Source of the DNA: an uncultured Bacteroidota bacterium
Lineage (GTDB): Bacteria; Bacteroidota; Bacteroidia; Flavobacteriales; Flavobacteriaceae
DNA: 64,000 nt
Direction of reading: 5' to 3'
Assembly (NCBI GenBank): GCA_902614065.1
Contig: CACMJT010000002.1
Location: 121,368-185,367 of the forward strand
Under the pieces are notes generated by a model. It did no database searches and was not told the origin of the DNA. It was given only the letters and a program-made list of their open reading frames with translations. Every line of letters begins with the position of its first letter. Positions within the stretch are counted from its first letter, which is position 1. Both the position numbers and the translations under genes were made by a program. This document shows positions 8,792 through 18,030 of this stretch, piece by piece.

Positions 8792-9491
8792 ATTAAAACT
8801 TTTTCTTCTTATTTTATTTTCTCAATTTCTGAATTCCCAATCAATTATTGGCGCTTGGGAAAAATATGAAACAAATTCAGATGGCAGTACACACAGGCAT
8901 GTTGTTATTTTTAGCAAAGGCTTTAAATCAACAAGTGTATTTGACAGTTCAAATGGAAAATTTATATCAACAAATGGGGGATCATGGTTTCTTGATGGTA
9001 GTACTTTAACTGAAAAAATTGAATTTGACACTCAAGATCAAGAAAAAGTTGGATCCACCATCAAATTTGAGCTTGATATAAAAGACAATACAATTACCAA
9101 CACTAATTCGGGGAAGACTTGGAATAGAATTGATGATGGGAGCCCAGGTCAACTTAATGGTGCATGGTTAATGTCCGGAAGACTTAGAAATGGCGTGAAA
9201 AGCACAAGGAGTATTGACAGACCTAGGAAAACAATGAAAATTTTGTCAGGCAGTAGATTTCAGTGGATAGCCTACAATACTGAAACGAGACAATTCATGG
9301 GAACAGGTGGAGGAACTTACCTCACAGTCAAGGGCAAATACATTGAGCAAATTGAGTTTTTCTCAAGGGATGATTCAAGGGTTGGTGCCAAACTTGATTT
9401 TGAATTTAAATTAGATAATGGTGAGTGGAATCATATGGGATTTAGTAGCAAAGGAGATCCAATTCATGAAATTTGGATTAGGAGAAAATAA
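8784..9491 (+). CDS. Secreted protein with two lipocalin-like repeats, function unknown
   Basis: 235 residues. A signal peptide (1-18, ending NSQS) is followed by two related beta-rich modules. Each opens with a G-A-W strand (IIGAWEKYE at ~21; LNGAWLMSG at ~125) and contains a VGSTIKFEL or VGAKLDFEF strand near its end. The pattern resembles DUF4488/lipocalin-like proteins of Bacteroidota, but that assignment is tentative. The start overlaps the end of waaA by 8 bp, so it is translated from the same transcript and may belong to envelope biogenesis. No catalytic residues are recognisable. Confidence 0.7.
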   Translation: MNKLKLFLLILFSQFLNSQSIIGAWEKYETNSDGSTHRHVVIFSKGFKSTSVFDSSNGKFISTNGGSWFLDGSTLTEKIEFDTQDQEKVGSTIKFELDIKDNTITNTNSGKTWNRIDDGSPGQLNGAWLMSGRLRNGVKSTRSIDRPRKTMKILSGSRFQWIAYNTETRQFMGTGGGTYLTVKGKYIEQIEFFSRDDSRVGAKLDFEFKLDNGEWNHMGFSSKGDPIHEIWIRRK

Positions 9492-9494
9492 AAG

Positions 9495-9576
9495 TGCGGG
9501 TGGAGGGACTCGAACCCCCATGCCGTGAAGCACTAGATCCTAAGTCTAGCGTGTCTACCAATTTCACCACACCCGC
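9495..9576 (-). tRNA. tRNA-Leu (anticodon TAG)
   Basis: 82 nt on the minus strand. The acceptor stem GCGGGTG pairs with CACCCGC. The anticodon stem CTAGA/TCTAG encloses the loop CTTAGGA (anticodon TAG). There is a long class II variable arm and a T arm with GGTTCGAGTCC. CCA is not encoded. It faces the waaA operon, which ends 3 bp away. Confidence 0.95.
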
Positions 9577-9585
9577 AGGGGAAAG

Positions 9586-9617
9586 CAAATATAAGCAAGA
9601 TAATTTAATAGCTACAA
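9586..9617 (-). promoter_or_regulatory. Promoter of tRNA-Leu
   Basis: On the minus strand: TTG (9617-9615), a 21-bp spacer, then TATATTTG (9593-9586), a perfect TAnnTTTG box 9 bp before the tRNA 5' end. The box and spacing are the same as at the tRNA-Phe promoter in this window. Confidence 0.65.
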
Positions 9618-9643
9618 GAGGATTTATTAATTTTACAACCAAG

Positions 9644-11023
9644 ATGGACAAGGTAAAAGAGTACATAGAAAAAAATAAAAATAAATTTTTAAATGAATTA
9701 TTTGAACTTTTGAGGATTCCCTCAATTAGTGCAAAATCAGAAAACAAAAAAGATATTTTAAGCTGTGCTAAACTATTAAAGGATCACTTGGAGGCGAACG
9801 ATTTTGAAAATTGTGAAATTTGTGAAACCAAGGGACATCCAATAGTTTATGGTGAAAAAATAGTGGATAATGAATTGCCAACAGTTTTGGTGTATGGTCA
9901 TTATGACGTCCAACCAATTGACCCTGTTGAGTTGTGGGATTCTTCACCCTTTGAACCACAAATTAAAAAAACCCAGATACATCCAGAAGGAGCAATATTT
10001 GCCAGAGGCGCTTGTGATGATAAAGGACAAATGTTCATGCATATTAAGGCGTTTGAGATTATGAATAAAAATGGTGGCTTTCCTTGCAATATCAAGATTA
10101 TGATTGAGGGCGAGGAAGAAATTGGAAGTGATAATCTAGAAATTTTTGTTGAAAAAAATCAAAAGAAACTTGAATGTGATATAATTTTAGTTTCTGACAC
10201 AGGGATGATAGACAAAGAAACTCCATCCATTACGATTGGATTGAGAGGCATGACTTACATGGAGCTGGAATTGATCGGACCAAATAGAGATTTACATTCT
10301 GGTCACTATGGTGGCTCAGTAGTTAATCCAATCAATGAGTTATCAAGAATTATCAACCATCTTCACGATAATCAAAATAGAGTAACGATACCTGACTTTT
10401 ACAATGATGTTATCGAATACAGCAAACAAGAGAGGGAAAAAATGGAATCTATACCCTTTTCAGAAATTGATTACGCAAAATCTGTCGGACTGAATAATCC
10501 TTCTGGTGAATACGGTTACTCTTCAATTGAGCGGAGATCAATCAGGCCATGCTTAGATGTTAATGGAATATGGGGTGGATATATTGGAGAAGGATCAAAA
10601 ACTGTTATACCTAGCAAAGCATTTGCAAAAGTCTCCATGAGGTTAGTGCCAAATCAAAAATGGAAAAAAATTAGTAAACAATTTTCTGATTATATAAGTA
10701 AAATAGCATCTCCTGATGTAACAGTTAAGGTTAAAGAACACCATGGTGGTGAACCATATTTGACTTCAACTGAATCAAAAGCATATAAATCAGCCTCCAA
10801 AGCTTACAAAGATGTGTTCAAGAAAGAACCCATACCAACAAGAGATGGAGGTTCAATACCAATAATTGCACAATTTGAAAAAATATTAAAAAGTAAAACA
10901 ATTTTAATGGGTTTTGGTCTTGACTCAGACGCAATTCACTCTCCAAACGAACATTTTGGAGTATCAAATTTTTTAAAGGGTATTGAAACAATTACAAAGT
11001 TTTATCAACACTATACAAAATAG
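9644..11023 (+). CDS. M20 family dipeptidase/metallopeptidase
   Basis: I place the start at the ATG at 9644 (459 residues). Longer in-frame extensions to the left run through the tRNA-Leu gene and are not credible. It is a cytoplasmic di-zinc peptidase of the M20 family. The metal ligands are seen in VYGHYDVQP, GACDDKGQ, the EGEEEIGS pair (catalytic Glu and ligand), VSDTGM and the late HSPNEHF. The dimerisation domain lies between (about 190-310), with the LHSGHYGG motif typical of the CNDP-like subgroup. It probably hydrolyses dipeptides. A weak promoter box (TAATTTTA, 9628-9635) precedes the start. Confidence 0.9.
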   Translation: MDKVKEYIEKNKNKFLNELFELLRIPSISAKSENKKDILSCAKLLKDHLEANDFENCEICETKGHPIVYGEKIVDNELPTVLVYGHYDVQPIDPVELWDSSPFEPQIKKTQIHPEGAIFARGACDDKGQMFMHIKAFEIMNKNGGFPCNIKIMIEGEEEIGSDNLEIFVEKNQKKLECDIILVSDTGMIDKETPSITIGLRGMTYMELELIGPNRDLHSGHYGGSVVNPINELSRIINHLHDNQNRVTIPDFYNDVIEYSKQEREKMESIPFSEIDYAKSVGLNNPSGEYGYSSIERRSIRPCLDVNGIWGGYIGEGSKTVIPSKAFAKVSMRLVPNQKWKKISKQFSDYISKIASPDVTVKVKEHHGGEPYLTSTESKAYKSASKAYKDVFKKEPIPTRDGGSIPIIAQFEKILKSKTILMGFGLDSDAIHSPNEHFGVSNFLKGIETITKFYQHYTK

Positions 11024-12154
11024 CTATTTAAGTTTTATAAGGAAAAGCTCAGCCGCAATTCCATCAGTTAGAAATCTACCTTTTCTAGAAACAGTATATA
11101 GGTCTCCATCTCTGGACAGATTATTTGATTTTAGGTGTTTTTTTGAACCATTTATAAAGTGTTCATAAAATTTTTCACCATAATTTTTTAAAATATAGTT
11201 CGTTGAAACGCCCCACATAGTTCTTAGTCCAGTCATTATATACTCGTTGTACATATCAACTTTTGAAAGCACCTCTCGTTTAAGATTTAACTTACCTGCA
11301 TTGATATCACTAATATACTTTGCATTATTTGAAATATTCCAACTTCTTGAAATTCCATCGTAACTGTGAGCTGAGGGTCCAATTCCAATATATTTTTTTC
11401 GAAGCCAATATCCTGAATTATTTTTTGAATAAAATCCATTTTTTGCATAACTATTCATTTCATAGTTTATATATCCCTCAGTGGTCAAAAATGAGTTAAT
11501 GTGCATGTATTGCCTATGAATCTCTTCGTCGCTTGGCATTGTTATTAGGTTTTTATTAATCTGATAATCTAACAAGGTTTTTGATTCAACAGTTAAAGCG
11601 TATGTTGAAACGTGTTTTATGTCATAGTATTGTAATAACCTTAAATCTTTATCTAAGCTTTGTAAACCTGAATTAGGTATCCCATAAATCAAATCAACTG
11701 AAAGGTTTTTAAAGAATAATAATGAATTTTCAATTGATTCAATTGATTGTTTAGACGAATGAACTCTCTTCATAAATTTAAGTGCATCGTCATTTAATGT
11801 TTGTATTCCTAAACTAATTCTATTAATTTTTGTTCCACTCAAAGATTTAATCTTACTTTTTGTTAAATCGTCTGGATTTGCTTCAATCGTAGCTTCTAGA
11901 TTTTTAGATAATATGTAGTTATTTTCGATAGATTGAAAAATATCACTTATATCCTCTATTTTTAATAAAGACGGAGTGCCTCCTCCGAAGTATATAGTTT
12001 CAATTTCATCATTATAATTTTTTGACCTAATAATGATTTCCTTTTTGATAGCTTCAATCATCTTTTCATAGAGGCCCATTGATGTAGAAAAATGAAAATT
12101 ACAATAGCTACATGCTTTTTTACAAAATGGAATGTGTATATATATTCCTGCCAA
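11024..12154 (-). CDS. hemW: Radical SAM heme chaperone HemW
   Basis: 376 residues. The CxxxCxxC radical-SAM motif is at residues 11-18 (CKKACSYC), followed by FGGGTPSLL and the C-terminal block GRFLTDGIAAELF typical of HemW, not of true HemN. HemW binds heme and a 4Fe-4S cluster and delivers heme to target proteins. The start is a TTG, chosen because the encoded AGIYIHIPFC is the invariant family N-terminus and the ruvC stop lies 2 bp upstream. It is the last gene of the lipoprotein-ruvC-hemW operon. Confidence 0.92.
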   Translation of the reverse strand: MAGIYIHIPFCKKACSYCNFHFSTSMGLYEKMIEAIKKEIIIRSKNYNDEIETIYFGGGTPSLLKIEDISDIFQSIENNYILSKNLEATIEANPDDLTKSKIKSLSGTKINRISLGIQTLNDDALKFMKRVHSSKQSIESIENSLLFFKNLSVDLIYGIPNSGLQSLDKDLRLLQYYDIKHVSTYALTVESKTLLDYQINKNLITMPSDEEIHRQYMHINSFLTTEGYINYEMNSYAKNGFYSKNNSGYWLRKKYIGIGPSAHSYDGISRSWNISNNAKYISDINAGKLNLKREVLSKVDMYNEYIMTGLRTMWGVSTNYILKNYGEKFYEHFINGSKKHLKSNNLSRDGDLYTVSRKGRFLTDGIAAELFLIKLK

Positions 12155-12156
12155 AT

Positions 12157-12708
12157 TTAATTTTTTAGCCTGTCAGGATTATTTTTTAAAAATGAACCCC
12201 ATCCAGAGTATTTAACATTGCCAACGACATTATTTTCATTGTAAAAATGGCATACTGCAGCTGCTAATCCATCGGTTGAGTCCAATTTTTTTGGAATCTC
12301 TTCAAACTTTAAAATAGATTGTAGCATCTTGGCAACCTGTTCTTTTGAAGAATTACCGTTTCCTGTAATTGCCATTTTTATTTTTTTTGGTGAATACTCT
12401 TTAATTGGGATTTGTCTGGAAATACCGGCAGCCATAGCTACACCCTGTGCCCTACCAAGCTTTAACATCGATTGAACATTTTTGCCAAAAAAAGGCGCCT
12501 CAATTGCAATTTCATCAGGTTTATGGGTGTCAATAATATCAATTACAGATTTGTATATCTTATCAAGTTTTAAAGAGTGATCTTTTATTTTACTCATATT
12601 AATGTCACCAAAATCCAAAAGAGATATTTTTTTTTCTACAGCAATAACCAAACCGTATCCCATTATGTTAGTCCCTGGATCAATACCTAAAATAATTTTT
12701 GAACTCAT
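12157..12708 (-). CDS. ruvC: Holliday junction resolvase RuvC
   Basis: 183 residues. It cuts four-way DNA junctions during recombination, with RuvAB. All four acidic catalytic residues are visible: Asp10 (ILGIDPGTN), Glu70 (IAIEAPFFG), Asp143 and Asp146 (KLDSTDGLAAA). Their spacing matches the E. coli enzyme (7/66/138/141). The C-terminus is slightly longer than usual. Its ATG overlaps the TGA of the upstream lipoprotein gene by 4 bp, so they are translationally coupled. Confidence 0.95.
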   Translation of the reverse strand: MSSKIILGIDPGTNIMGYGLVIAVEKKISLLDFGDINMSKIKDHSLKLDKIYKSVIDIIDTHKPDEIAIEAPFFGKNVQSMLKLGRAQGVAMAAGISRQIPIKEYSPKKIKMAITGNGNSSKEQVAKMLQSILKFEEIPKKLDSTDGLAAAVCHFYNENNVVGNVKYSGWGSFLKNNPDRLKN

Positions 12709-13187
12709 TTTTTGATATTTAAAATTAGTGGTAAATCAAATTGCGATTTTACCTTGACTCCATAGTCAGTTTTAACTGCTGGAATAACTTTAGGCATTGA
12801 GTCCAAAAGTTCATATATAATAGAGTTAATTTTTTCACTTTTATATTCCGGATTTTTGAATATGATTTCCGATGGGTAAACGTTTCCATTTTTATCAACA
12901 ATTATTTTAATCATAATGGAATCGTTGAATTCTATATTTTTAACATCAGGACTGTTTTTTAAATTATTTGATAGATATTCATATAAATATTCATAAAAAC
13001 AATTTAATCTATCTTTTGTGTCAACAACATTTTCACATTCAATTACTGTTGGATATTCATCGTTGGCTGTCCAAATTAATTTTTCACTCATTTCATTTGG
13101 TTTTTTCTCAAACACATCACAAGAAAAAAAATTTAAAAGATAAAAAATGAAAAAAAATTTAATGTAATTTAATTTTAAAATGGACAT
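12705..13187 (-). CDS. Lipoprotein with TonB-like C-terminal domain
   Basis: 160 residues. A hydrophobic signal ends in FFSC (Cys23). The C-terminal ~75 residues (IVDKNGNV, then SMPKVIPAV..DYGVKVKSQFDLPLI) resemble the TonB C-terminal fold seen in many Bacteroidota proteins. It lacks a membrane-spanning TonB N-terminus and a Pro-rich linker, so a role as energy transducer is unlikely. First gene of the operon with ruvC and hemW. A minus-strand TAATTTTG box lies just upstream (13208-13201). Confidence 0.65.
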   Translation of the reverse strand: MSILKLNYIKFFFIFYLLNFFSCDVFEKKPNEMSEKLIWTANDEYPTVIECENVVDTKDRLNCFYEYLYEYLSNNLKNSPDVKNIEFNDSIMIKIIVDKNGNVYPSEIIFKNPEYKSEKINSIIYELLDSMPKVIPAVKTDYGVKVKSQFDLPLILNIKK

Positions 13188-13200
13188 TTGTCTTAAAATA

Positions 13201-13208
13201 CAAAATTA
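13201..13208 (-). promoter_or_regulatory. Putative -7 box for the lipoprotein-ruvC-hemW operon
   Basis: TAATTTTG on the minus strand matches TAnnTTTG exactly and ends 13 bp before the ATG at 13187. I see no good TTG at the expected upstream distance. Confidence 0.4.
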
Positions 13209-13223
13209 CTTTAACAAAGCCCT

Positions 13224-13721
13224 ATGGACATTTTAATTTTTGTCATTGGTATAATCTTATGCTTAACAGGCATAGTTGGAAGCTTTTTACCTATAATTCC
13301 TGGACCTATTACATCTTGGTTCGGAATACTAATTTTAAATTTAACGAATGCTGTACCGTTTAATTTGAAGTTTGTTTTAATAACCCTTTCAGTTGCAGTT
13401 TTAGTTTTTTTAGTAGATTTTGTTACACCAATATATGGGGTAAAAAAACTGGGTGGTTCCTATGGAGGACAAATTGGTGCCAGTTTGGGTCTATTAATTG
13501 GAATTTTTCTGATGGGTCCATTAGGAATTTTACTTGGACCTTTAATCGGTGCAGTAGCCGGTGAAATGATCAATAATAATAGTTTAAAAAATTCCTTTAA
13601 GCCTGCCCTGGGCTCAATCTTGGGAACACTAACTGGTATTGTTTTAAAATTTTGCTTGAGTATGACTTACTTTATTTTTTATCTAAGTATTTTTTGGGAA
13701 TATAGAAATGATTTTTTTTAA
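13224..13721 (+). CDS. DUF456 family membrane protein
   Basis: 165 residues, almost wholly hydrophobic, with about five membrane segments. Features of the DUF456 family are the FLPIIPGP motif near residues 22-29, the short loop YGVKKLGGSYGGQIGA and the Gly-rich helix LLGPLIGAVAGE. The family's function is unknown. It is divergent from the ruvC operon, and its last 4 bp overlap the end of the convergent PpiD-like gene. Confidence 0.85.
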   Translation: MDILIFVIGIILCLTGIVGSFLPIIPGPITSWFGILILNLTNAVPFNLKFVLITLSVAVLVFLVDFVTPIYGVKKLGGSYGGQIGASLGLLIGIFLMGPLGILLGPLIGAVAGEMINNNSLKNSFKPALGSILGTLTGIVLKFCLSMTYFIFYLSIFWEYRNDFF

Positions 13722-15826
13722 TAGTATAAAGTCCTATTGTCAATAATTTTGGAACCATCTTTAAAAGAGTCCAAAATTTTAGATTCCACAGCAGACCTAA
13801 GTTTATTAGATAATTGATTTTCAAAACTAATGTAAGTTGGTGGGCTATCAACTTCATTGAAGTCAACTAACTTAATCATATAAACACCATCCTCGCCAGC
13901 AAAAAAATCTGAAGTTTCACCAGGACTTAATCCGAAAGCGTTTCCAATGATTAGTGGTTCATATCCTGCTTGTGAGACGACTGGTGAACTTTGAGTTATG
14001 GCTGAGACTGAAACTATTTCAAGATTTTTTTCAGAAGATAATTCATCCAAATTCTTATATTTTCTATTTTCCTTTATAATTATATCCGCCTTTTTATTTT
14101 TTCTAATTTCTGGTAGTGCTAATAATGATGCAGAATTTACATCCATTAAACCTTCATCAGTAATGGTTTTCAGTTGAGCCAAAACATATCCTCCAGAACT
14201 CAGATCAAATCTTTTATAATCACCAATATTTGTGTCATTTTCAAAGAGCCACTTTACTAAATTTCTTTGGTTACCTAAAACCGGTAATTCGTGATCGAGA
14301 GGTGTAATATTGGTCAATGACTTTGTCTCATAGTCAAAAGTATCTGCTGCGGTGATAAGATCTTGAGATTTTGAAAGTTCGATTTCAAATTTTGAAGTAA
14401 CATTAAATACAGAGTCACTTGTAAAGTTTGATGGAATATTCTTTAAAGCAATAGTTGCAACTTTTACTAAATCTTCTTTTGCAACAACCTTAATAACATG
14501 AAATCCGAATTCTGTTTCTACAACACCAATTCTTCCGACAGTATTTTTAAATACATAATCATTAAACGGTTTTACCATCATACCCTCTTGAAAAAACCCT
14601 AAATCACCTCCACTGGAACTAGACGGACCATCAGAATACTCTAAAGCCAAACTTGAAAAATTATCAGGATTCATACGTGCTAATCTGAGCAGCCTATTTG
14701 CCTCAATTTTGGCATCATTTTTAGATCTCATAACAGATGGAGCGGCATTTTGAGAGCCCTTGTAGGAAATTAATATATGGCTAGCTCTCACATTACCGTT
14801 TTTTTTCTTTTCTAACATTCTTGATAGCTTCATGTAACCATCGTCTTTGTATGGACCGTATATTTGGTCATTATTCAAGTTAAAAATCATTTGGGCATGA
14901 TTTGAACCAAAGTAACCTTTAGGTCTATACAAGGAATCGTATGGAATGTCGGAATTCTCGTCAACATAGAACTCAAAATCAGTTGTATTTTTGAATCCCT
15001 TAACGAATTCGTTTAGATTAGAAACGGGGTTAAATTCCTCACGATCATTTAAAAATGAATTTAGTTTATCTCTCAAGTCTCTTTCATCATTAGCAGATGG
15101 TATTTCATTAAATACAACGTATTCAAAATCTCTAGTTGATTTTTGCTCAAAATCATCAGGGTTTTGATTAACATAAGACTTTACCTCAGCATTAGAAACA
15201 GATATCAAGCTGTCGGGTATTGAACTATAAGGAATTTTTACATATTTAATATTGGCAGACAGGTTTGACTTCAAGAACTCCAATTCACCTTCAAAGTTTG
15301 ATGAATTCAATCCAGACTTTAGTAAGTTGATATAATTATTTTGATCAATTTGATTTTTAAATTCTTGTTCTTGTAGAGTCCATTGACTGTAACCCTCGGG
15401 GTTAAAGTCCTTCAGGTTGAGAACAAAATCAGTAAACTTGTCAATATCAAAAACACCAACATCGTTTAAAAATCTTTCATCAGAGTTAAAGTTTGGATTA
15501 TTTGCTAAGAAATAGTCAAGATGCGCCTTTCCTGACCCAAGTCCTAATTGTTCCATTCTTTGTTTAAAAACTTCCTTTCTAATCAGTTGATCCCATGAGG
15601 TATTTAAGGCTTGCAATTCAGAAAAATTATATGATTTTTTTAAAAAATCAACTTGATTTCTAAATTCCGTAAGAGAAACTTCTTTACCGTTGACCTCACC
15701 AATTGGTTCTTGAGATTGAAATCCAGAACCATCGAAGACACCAGCAATTACAAATGCAAATAGTGCCATACCAATTACAGAAATCAATACAAAAGAGTTT
15801 CTTCTTAAACTACCTAAAGCTGCCAT
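13718..15826 (-). CDS. PpiD/SurA-like peptidylprolyl isomerase, membrane-anchored
   Basis: 702 residues. A short cytoplasmic N-terminus and one membrane anchor (about 14-32) are followed by a SurA-N-like helical chaperone domain (from GEVNGKEVSL). A parvulin domain lies at ~344-455 (RASHILISY, GGDLGFF, PFNDYVF, TEFGFHVIKV). A long C-terminal region ends the protein. It is predicted to sit at the inner membrane and help periplasmic proteins fold. This layout is usual for Bacteroidota PpiD homologues, which often lie downstream of the lptC cluster, as here. The end overlaps the convergent DUF456 gene by 4 bp. Confidence 0.9.
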   Translation of the reverse strand: MAALGSLRRNSFVLISVIGMALFAFVIAGVFDGSGFQSQEPIGEVNGKEVSLTEFRNQVDFLKKSYNFSELQALNTSWDQLIRKEVFKQRMEQLGLGSGKAHLDYFLANNPNFNSDERFLNDVGVFDIDKFTDFVLNLKDFNPEGYSQWTLQEQEFKNQIDQNNYINLLKSGLNSSNFEGELEFLKSNLSANIKYVKIPYSSIPDSLISVSNAEVKSYVNQNPDDFEQKSTRDFEYVVFNEIPSANDERDLRDKLNSFLNDREEFNPVSNLNEFVKGFKNTTDFEFYVDENSDIPYDSLYRPKGYFGSNHAQMIFNLNNDQIYGPYKDDGYMKLSRMLEKKKNGNVRASHILISYKGSQNAAPSVMRSKNDAKIEANRLLRLARMNPDNFSSLALEYSDGPSSSSGGDLGFFQEGMMVKPFNDYVFKNTVGRIGVVETEFGFHVIKVVAKEDLVKVATIALKNIPSNFTSDSVFNVTSKFEIELSKSQDLITAADTFDYETKSLTNITPLDHELPVLGNQRNLVKWLFENDTNIGDYKRFDLSSGGYVLAQLKTITDEGLMDVNSASLLALPEIRKNKKADIIIKENRKYKNLDELSSEKNLEIVSVSAITQSSPVVSQAGYEPLIIGNAFGLSPGETSDFFAGEDGVYMIKLVDFNEVDSPPTYISFENQLSNKLRSAVESKILDSFKDGSKIIDNRTLYY

Positions 15827-15907
15827 AAAAAAAATTTAGATGACGAAAATACAAATATCTATCATAAGTACAATGAAAGAATTATTTAAAGAGCGTTCGC
15901 TCAGAAT

Positions 15908-16102
15908 TTATTGATTGGAATTCTTTCTGTTATTAAATTTTTTTCTGTAATGTCTTCTAAAAAGGAACATTAAAAAAGAAAGAACTCCTAATATTAGAAG
16001 AGGGACATTTCCATCAAAAGTCTGTTTTAGAAATATGATATCAAAAAAAACTACAATTGAAATGGTTAAATATGCGAATTCTGAGATTTTGTGATACTTC
16101 AT
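15908..16102 (-). CDS. Small two-helix membrane protein, unknown
   Basis: 64 residues with two hydrophobic segments (about 9-24 and 33-47) and a strongly basic C-terminal tail (RRHYRKKFNNRK), which by the positive-inside rule should be cytoplasmic. It lies 6 bp after lptC on the same strand, so it is probably part of that operon. I recognise no family. A short GC-rich inverted repeat (GAGCGTTCGCTC, 15892-15903) follows it and may be a weak terminator. Confidence 0.6.
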   Translation of the reverse strand: MKYHKISEFAYLTISIVVFFDIIFLKQTFDGNVPLLILGVLSFLMFLFRRHYRKKFNNRKNSNQ

Positions 16103-16108
16103 ATTAAT

Positions 16109-16642
16109 TTAGTTATCATCAAATAAGAAGTTTCCGTTCAATTGGCCTGTTTTGAGTAGCTTAAAGGTTCTATCAGCATCAAGAATTTTAGCATTTATGT
16201 CATATTCATTGCTAGAGAAAGTAATATTCTCTTCGGTGAACAACCACTCCTGTTGAGGGTCCCAATATATTTGACTTGATTTAATTTTACTCCCATCAGA
16301 TGATTGAATCACAACATTTCCATTCAGGCTAACTAATTTTGTTTTATAATATATTATGCCATAATTGGCAGATACATTGGTAGAATCTAGCTCATTTTCG
16401 TAGAACCTAATATTTAGGCCATCAGGAAATTCAGCATAAGGAAATTTTTGATTTGTAAAATCTAAGTTTAAAGGTGAGTCTAAAATTGCTTTAACAATTG
16501 AGGAGTCTGTGTACTTTAATGTGAAGTTTTCTGTGATGGCTGCTGGTGTTTTTGCATACTTATTTATATCAATAATTTTTTCAAAATCATTTTTACAGGA
16601 ATAAGTTATTATAGCTGTAAAAAATATAAAAATTATACGCAT
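16109..16642 (-). CDS. lptC: LPS export ABC transporter periplasmic protein LptC
   Basis: 177 residues from the ATG at 16642; a TTG one codon upstream is less likely. A lipoprotein-like signal (TYSC, Cys16) replaces the usual membrane anchor, which is common in Bacteroidota LptC. The rest is the LptA/LptC beta-jellyroll: NFTLKYTDSS, then FPDGLNIRFY, ANYGIIYYKTKLVSLNGNVVIQ and the C-terminal FKLLKTGQLNGNF. It passes lipopolysaccharide from LptBFG to the periplasmic bridge. Neighbours (TPR protein, outer-membrane protein, coaX, PpiD-like foldase) match a common Flavobacteriia order. Confidence 0.85.
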   Translation of the reverse strand: MRIIFIFFTAIITYSCKNDFEKIIDINKYAKTPAAITENFTLKYTDSSIVKAILDSPLNLDFTNQKFPYAEFPDGLNIRFYENELDSTNVSANYGIIYYKTKLVSLNGNVVIQSSDGSKIKSSQIYWDPQQEWLFTEENITFSSNEYDINAKILDADRTFKLLKTGQLNGNFLFDDN

Positions 16643-16648
16643 CAAAAT

Positions 16649-18028
16649 CTAAAGGGTTGGTACAGTAACAGATAAACCAATCCAACAATTAAAAGTAATT
16701 ACTTTACCTGAATTGCCTTCGGTAAAGATGTCAGTTTTGGATGGAGCTCTACCTAAATAACTTTCAGCAGCTTTTAATGCAGTTTTTCTAATTGTTGCAT
16801 CAATGGATGCTGCTTTTCTAGCTTCTCTCTCTGCTAGCCAATAAACAGATCTTTTTTCGAATTGAGTTTTCCCACAACCGTTTGCACTGCTTGCATAAAG
16901 ATTAGCAATTAATAAATGTGCCCTTCCCATAGAGGGTTGAAACTCAAGAGCACGTCTTGCATAATTTCTAGACTTAAAAAACTGTTTAGTGTTTTTAAAT
17001 TTCGCAGCAATTTTGTATAAAATTCTTGCCTTTTTGATATTGTCGGTTTCAAGCTCAATCGATTCGTTATAAAATTTCAAAGCCTCCTCAGAATTATTTT
17101 TTTTATCGTTTAATAAACCTAAATAATAGGCTGAGTTCGCAGATGGATTTAAGTTATGTAGTAATTCAACAAGAACAACAAATAAAGGATCATCCGAGCA
17201 TTCCTTACTATCCATTCTGCTAGCAGCCCTATTCAACCACACTGGATTGGTCTTATTTTCCTCTAAATTTTTTCTGTAAAGTGGAATTAAATTCTCACAG
17301 GTTGATTCCTTGGCAATGATTGCATTTAAATTTCTCAAATAGATATTGGAGGCATTAGAATTAATTTCATAAACTCTTTTATTTCTTTTTTCTCTTGATG
17401 TAAGTGCAATTCCAGATTTTTCTTTGTTTATAATAATATCGATTTGTTTAGAGTATTCATCAATGATAGAATTATACCTTTCCGAGAGCTCCTCATATTT
17501 ATTGAATATTTGGTTGAGGGTTATTTCATACTCTCCATCTTTATATAATTCAAAGTATGTTTTAAAGTAACTGTAAAGTGGTTTAGGATCGTCAAAACTT
17601 AAAGGGTCAGTTTGATAAGCATCTTCAAATAATGTGAAAATCTCACTTTTAGATGCTAACTTATAGTCAATCATTTTTTGGGCCTTATTAGACATAATTT
17701 GACCAACAATTGATCTTCCATTGTAAGCTGGAAAATTTATTAGCCATTCATCATAAAGTTTTAATAAATCCTTTTGATAGGCATTCTTTATTTCGCCTTC
17801 AGATTTTTTTATAAATTCATCAAGCATTCTAGATCCTTGAAAATAGATTGCTGGGTTTATCTTTGGACATTCTTCTCTAACTGCCATCCACGGCTCATAA
17901 GCAGCTTCATAATTCTTTACCTTATAATATTCTGCAAAAATTGACAAATTTGAGTTGCAATCAACAGATGATTGAGATGTCAAATTACTCAGTGATATTA
18001 GAAAAACTAAAAAAATAATTTTTTTCAT
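16649..18028 (-). CDS. Periplasmic tetratricopeptide-repeat protein
   Basis: 459 residues. A signal peptide (1-18) is followed by helical TPR-like repeats. The clearest are at ~305-395 (AYYLGLLNDKKNNSEEALKFY, GRAHLLIANLYASS). A coiled charged stretch lies at ~165-225. The end is a conserved-looking tail (WIGLSVTVPTL). It is predicted to be periplasmic. It lies 2 bp from the outer-membrane protein upstream and 6 bp from lptC downstream, so they are one operon. A scaffold role in envelope assembly is an inference from that context. Confidence 0.75.
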   Translation of the reverse strand: MKKIIFLVFLISLSNLTSQSSVDCNSNLSIFAEYYKVKNYEAAYEPWMAVREECPKINPAIYFQGSRMLDEFIKKSEGEIKNAYQKDLLKLYDEWLINFPAYNGRSIVGQIMSNKAQKMIDYKLASKSEIFTLFEDAYQTDPLSFDDPKPLYSYFKTYFELYKDGEYEITLNQIFNKYEELSERYNSIIDEYSKQIDIIINKEKSGIALTSREKRNKRVYEINSNASNIYLRNLNAIIAKESTCENLIPLYRKNLEENKTNPVWLNRAASRMDSKECSDDPLFVVLVELLHNLNPSANSAYYLGLLNDKKNNSEEALKFYNESIELETDNIKKARILYKIAAKFKNTKQFFKSRNYARRALEFQPSMGRAHLLIANLYASSANGCGKTQFEKRSVYWLAEREARKAASIDATIRKTALKAAESYLGRAPSKTDIFTEGNSGKVITFNCWIGLSVTVPTL

Positions 18029-18030
18029 AG

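Noticed and set aside
9494..9643. N-terminal extension of the M20 peptidase frame
   Set aside because: It runs through the tRNA-Leu gene on the other strand. The peptidase fold begins at the ATG at 9644.
9478..9747. Minus-strand frame over tRNA-Leu and the peptidase start
   Set aside because: It covers a tRNA and the start of a real gene, and encodes no recognisable domain.
15892..15903. GAGCGTTCGCTC palindrome as a regulator site
   Set aside because: The stem is too short to be convincing and is seen once; it may be a weak terminator after the small membrane protein gene.
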